42,830 nucleotides of DNA from JBHIBC01 sp046758905. GTDB lineage: Bacteria; Acidobacteriota; Polarisedimenticolia; Gp22-AA2. Below, in pieces: positions 40,136 to 42,830 of this stretch (within the stretch, counting starts at the first letter, position 1; each line of letters begins with the position of its first letter). A model generated the notes under the pieces. The model made no database searches and was not told the origin of the DNA. It saw only the letters and a program-made list of their open reading frames with translations. Position numbers and translations under genes: made by a program. The stretch is taken from contig JBHIBC010000016.1 in the NCBI GenBank assembly GCA_046758905.1, positions 1 to 42,830 of the forward strand, given 5' to 3'.

Positions 40136-42830
40136 TATATCACCGTATCAGGTGTTCGTGCGTCGATACGAACGACAGCGACGGTGATGGTGTCCTCGCC
40201 TGCCAGGATTGCGACGATTCGCGCGCCGACGTGTATCCCGGCGCGTCCGAGACATGCGATGGGATCGATCAGGATTGCGACGGCGCGGTCGACGAGGATC
40301 TCGGCTTCAGCACTTGCGGCGTCGGCGCCTGCACGCGGGCCGTCTTCAACTGCATCGACGGAGCGCTCCAGACCTGCGAGCCGGGAGAACCGGCTCAGGA
40401 GATCTGCGATGGTGTGGACAACGACTGCGACGGCATCGTGGACGGAATGCCCGACTGCGTGGCGACCTGCGAGTCTCCGGATCTCCATGGCAACGAGACC
40501 CTCGTTTCGGGTCCGGAACCGCCGGAGGCCTGGGGGGTCGATCTGACCTGGACCGGCACGGGATATGGCGTGCTCTGGAGAAACAGAGATATCGGCTCGG
40601 CGGACTATGGACTTCATTTCACGCCGCTCGATGCAGGTGGCACTCCGTCGGGGGCCGATCTCCTCGTGACCGCCAGCTCCGTTTTCGCGGCACCGGTCCT
40701 CGTCTGGACCGGGCAGGAGCACGGCCTCGCGTGGGACGACGGTAACGAGATTCAGTTCGCGCGCCTCGATGCGATGGGGAACCGTCTCGCGCCGAACATC
40801 CGGGTGACCTTCGATCCGGCGACCTCGGCCTATCCGGACATGATCTGGACCGGCGCCGAATACGCCCTGACCTGGGAAGAGATGCGGGACGGGAACGTGG
40901 AGGTCTACTTCATCCGTCTCGATTCGGGCGGCACCAGGATCGGCGATGAAATGCGTGTCACCGAGGCGTCCGGCGATTCCTTTTTCCCCATCCTCGCCTG
41001 GAGCGGAACGGTCTACGGCGTCACCTGGATGGACAGCCGTGACGGTTTCTACCGTGTCTACTTCGTGACGCTCGATTCCCAAGGCAAGCCTGTGGGCCCG
41101 GTGACCCGCCTGTCGAACGGCCAGTTCGACGATTATCCGACCCGCATTCTGTGGACGGGAGGCGATTTCGCCGTGTTCTGGACGAGTGAAGATGGGGTTC
41201 GTTCCCAGGTGTTTCTCAGCCGCCTCGATTCCTCAGGAACGCGAATCGCCCCCGACGTCCTGCTGACAGATGGGGAGGGGTCCATCTCGGTTGATGATGT
41301 GGCCTGGGTCGGGCCACAGTACGGCTATATCCTGAACGAGTGGGTGGGCGACGCGACACGGCAGACACTCGTCCGCTCGACCACCACGGGTGTTCCGATC
41401 GGATCCCCCCTGGAGATCAATGCGGTGCGGCACGTGGTTCGTATGCGCTTGCGGTGGAACGGGCAGGGATTCGCCATCGCCTACACCGCGGGGATCGATT
41501 CCAGCTCGTCTCACGACGTCTTCTGGCAGTCGATCGGCTGCGGCTGCACGGACGAAGACGGAGATGGCGCCACCCTGTGCCGCGATTGCAATGATGCGGA
41601 TCCGTCCATCTACCCGACCGCGCCCGAGGGGTGCAACGGGGTGGACGACAACTGCAATGGCCTCGTCGACGAGGATCCCGCCGGCCTCGACTCGGATGAT
41701 GATTCTGTGCCGAACGCCTGTGACAACTGCCGCTTCGCCTTCAACCCGTCGCAGGTCGACACCGACGCCGACGGCACCGGCGACGCCTGCGACAACTGCC
41801 CGCTCGACGCCAATCCGGACCAGATCGACTCGGACGGCGATGGGGTGGGTGACGTTTGCGACAATTGTCCATTCTGCTGCGGCGACGGTGTCCTCGACCC
41901 CGGAGAGGAGTGCGACGATGAGGCCACACCTACGGGGTGTGCCGACGGTGAGATCTGCTTCCGGTGTGCCTGCGGGACGTGCGGGAACGGGGTCCTCGAC
42001 CCGGGGGAGGAGTGCGATGCCACCGCCACCCCCAGCGGATGCGCCGAGGGGGAGATCTGCCGCACCTGTGGCTGTGGGACCTGTGGCAACGGGATCATTG
42101 ACCCCGGCGAGGAGTGCGATCAGGAGGCTGCCCTTACGGGTTGCAATTCAGGAGAGGTCTGCCGCAACTGCGCCTGTGGGACGTGTGCGAACGGCACCGT
42201 CGAGGCGGGCGAGGAGTGCGACCCCGCCGCCATCCCCACCGAGTGTGCCGAGGGGCTGATCTGCAGCGGCATCTGCGTCTGCACGACCTGCGGGGACGGC
42301 CAGCTCGACCCGGGCGAGGAGTGCGACCCGGCAGGCACCCCGACGTGCCCTCCCGGCCAGATGTGCAGGGCCAACTGTGTCTGTGTGGGCCCCCAGCCCG
42401 GGGCGGGGCCGGGAAATTGCGGGAACGGTGTCATCGATGTCGGCGAGCGGTGCGACTTCAAGGCCGTCCCCAACGGCTGTGCCGAAGGAGAGGTCTGCGG
42501 AAGCTGCTGCAGCGTTTGTGGCCAGGAGGCCCTGGCGACCTGCGGCAACGGGGTCATCGACAAAGGCGAGATGTGTGACCCGGCGGCCAGTCCCGACGGC
42601 TGCCCCGAGGGGCAGCTCTGCTTCAGCCAGTGCTGCTGTGCCTCGCCGGGCGGAGGCATTCCCGTGCCCGTCTGCGGCGACGGCGTCCTCGATGCGGGCG
42701 AGCAGTGCGACGACGGGAACAACGCCGACGGGGACTGCTGCTCGAGCACCTGCCAGTTCGAGGACCTCGGGACGCTGACCTGCGGTGTGGGGGAGTGCAC
42801 GAACACGGTACCGGTCTGCGCGAACGGGGT
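40126..42830 (+). CDS. Giant secreted repeat protein, fragment 3: MopE motifs, second propeller, Ca-binding and Cys-rich repeats (3' partial)
   Basis: This frame is open, without a stop, to the right edge (over 900 residues). In order: a Cys-x-Cys link and MopE-like motif (DSDGDGVLACQDCDDS...YPGASETCDGIDQDCDG, 40165-40310) with a second CDGVDNDCDGIVD copy (40405-40443); a second set of seven WTG repeats (about 40540-41540: LTWTGTGYGV, LVWTGQEHGL, MIWTGAEYAL, LAWSGTVYGV, ILWTGGDFAV, VAWVGPQYGY, LRWNGQGFAI); another Cys-x-Cys plus MopE motif (41539-41680); thrombospondin type 3-like Ca-binding repeats (41691-41877); and at least eight Cys-rich repeats (41878 on). The mopE-type motif binds copper or other metal in Methylococcus; here only metal binding is suggested. 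Surface or secreted location is likely; any anchoring signal lies beyond the window. Confidence 0.85.
41878..42830 (+). repeat. Cys-rich extracellular repeats (DUF4215/myxococcal-type), at least eight
   Basis: Units begin CG[ND]G-x-h-D-x-GE-x-CD. First Cys codons are at 41878, 41980, 42082, 42184, 42289, 42418, 42541 and 42673: three exact 102-base steps, then 105, 129, 123 and 132. Each unit has six or more Cys, presumably disulfide-bonded outside the cell. The eighth is of the CDDGN...DCC type. The array runs off the right edge. Confidence 0.88.

Larger units (their letters stand above)
39171..41545 (+). repeat. Fourteen WTG propeller-type repeats in two sets of seven
   Basis: Coding repeats of about 45-55 residues with consensus h-x-W-T-G-x-x-[YF]-[GA]-h-x-W and a C-terminal R-h-D-x-x-G-x-x-h-G. 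Set one spans about 39171-40140, set two about 40540-41545. DNA identity between units is low, so the duplication is old, but each set is followed by the same C-x-C then MopE-like motif, which points to duplication of a whole propeller-plus-MopE module. Confidence 0.8.

Noticed and set aside
41878..42830. Regular 102-base periodicity as a CRISPR-like array
   Set aside because: The spacing is a coding repeat of Cys-rich units with variable sequence; there are no identical short repeats with unique spacers.

Overview
The window is about 42.8 kb of very GC-rich, densely coding DNA with no rRNA, tRNA, CRISPR array or insertion sequence that I could see. Lipoprotein signals, membrane-fusion adaptors and exported c-type cytochromes point to a diderm bacterium. 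The WGT-repeat end of a probable S8 protease, FG-GAP/UnbV and MopE-type proteins and the overall style suggest Acidobacteriota or a relative; this is inference, not a phylogenetic result.

Region by region. (1) 1-2625, plus strand: the end of a repeat-bearing exported protein, a seven-helix membrane protein, an intrinsic terminator, and a mechanosensitive-channel-like membrane protein. (2) 16123 down to 2662, minus strand: a tightly packed seven-gene run (FG-GAP/UnbV protein, monoheme lipoprotein with a hydrazine-synthase-like C-terminus, triheme YVTN cytochrome, a propeller fused to a LivK-like binding domain, DAHP synthase, a second LivK-like protein, and a two-domain RidA/chorismatase-like protein), then a Na+/Ca2+ exchanger and an M28 zinc peptidase lipoprotein. 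A sigma-54-like promoter lies just upstream of the first gene. (3) 16581-19613, plus strand: M1 metallopeptidase and a membrane protein. (4) 19781-30496: an adaptor lipoprotein, an FHA-GAF-PP2C phosphatase, a soluble PrsK-like histidine kinase and a PrsR/NtrC-like sigma-54 activator form one operon. Immediately downstream is a compact unit of sigma-54 promoter, 66-residue basic protein and terminator. Facing it are a triple-GAF/HlyD fusion and a PqqD-M50-HlyD fusion, with a STAS protein beyond them. (5) 30493-38661: an EtfD/HdrD-like membrane Fe-S oxidoreductase, an FKBP lipoprotein whose frame lacks a normal stop, a Kef-type antiporter, and the glyoxylate shunt pair aceB-aceA. (6) 39015 to the right edge: one very large secreted protein, broken by two single-base G-tract frameshifts. 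It has two seven-unit WTG repeat sets, each followed by a MopE-like metal-binding motif, then thrombospondin-type Ca-binding repeats and a long Cys-rich repeat tail.

The strongest candidate for an undescribed system is region 4. A kinase/activator pair sits next to a sigma-54-driven small basic peptide. Two membrane fusions follow; one carries a PqqD-like peptide-binding domain, an intramembrane zinc protease and an export adaptor in one chain. There is no obvious pump in the window. I read this as a regulated system for processing and exporting the small peptide, or for transducing a signal across the envelope. The second candidate is the seven-gene run in region 2, which combines aromatic-precursor enzymes with exported heme and propeller proteins.
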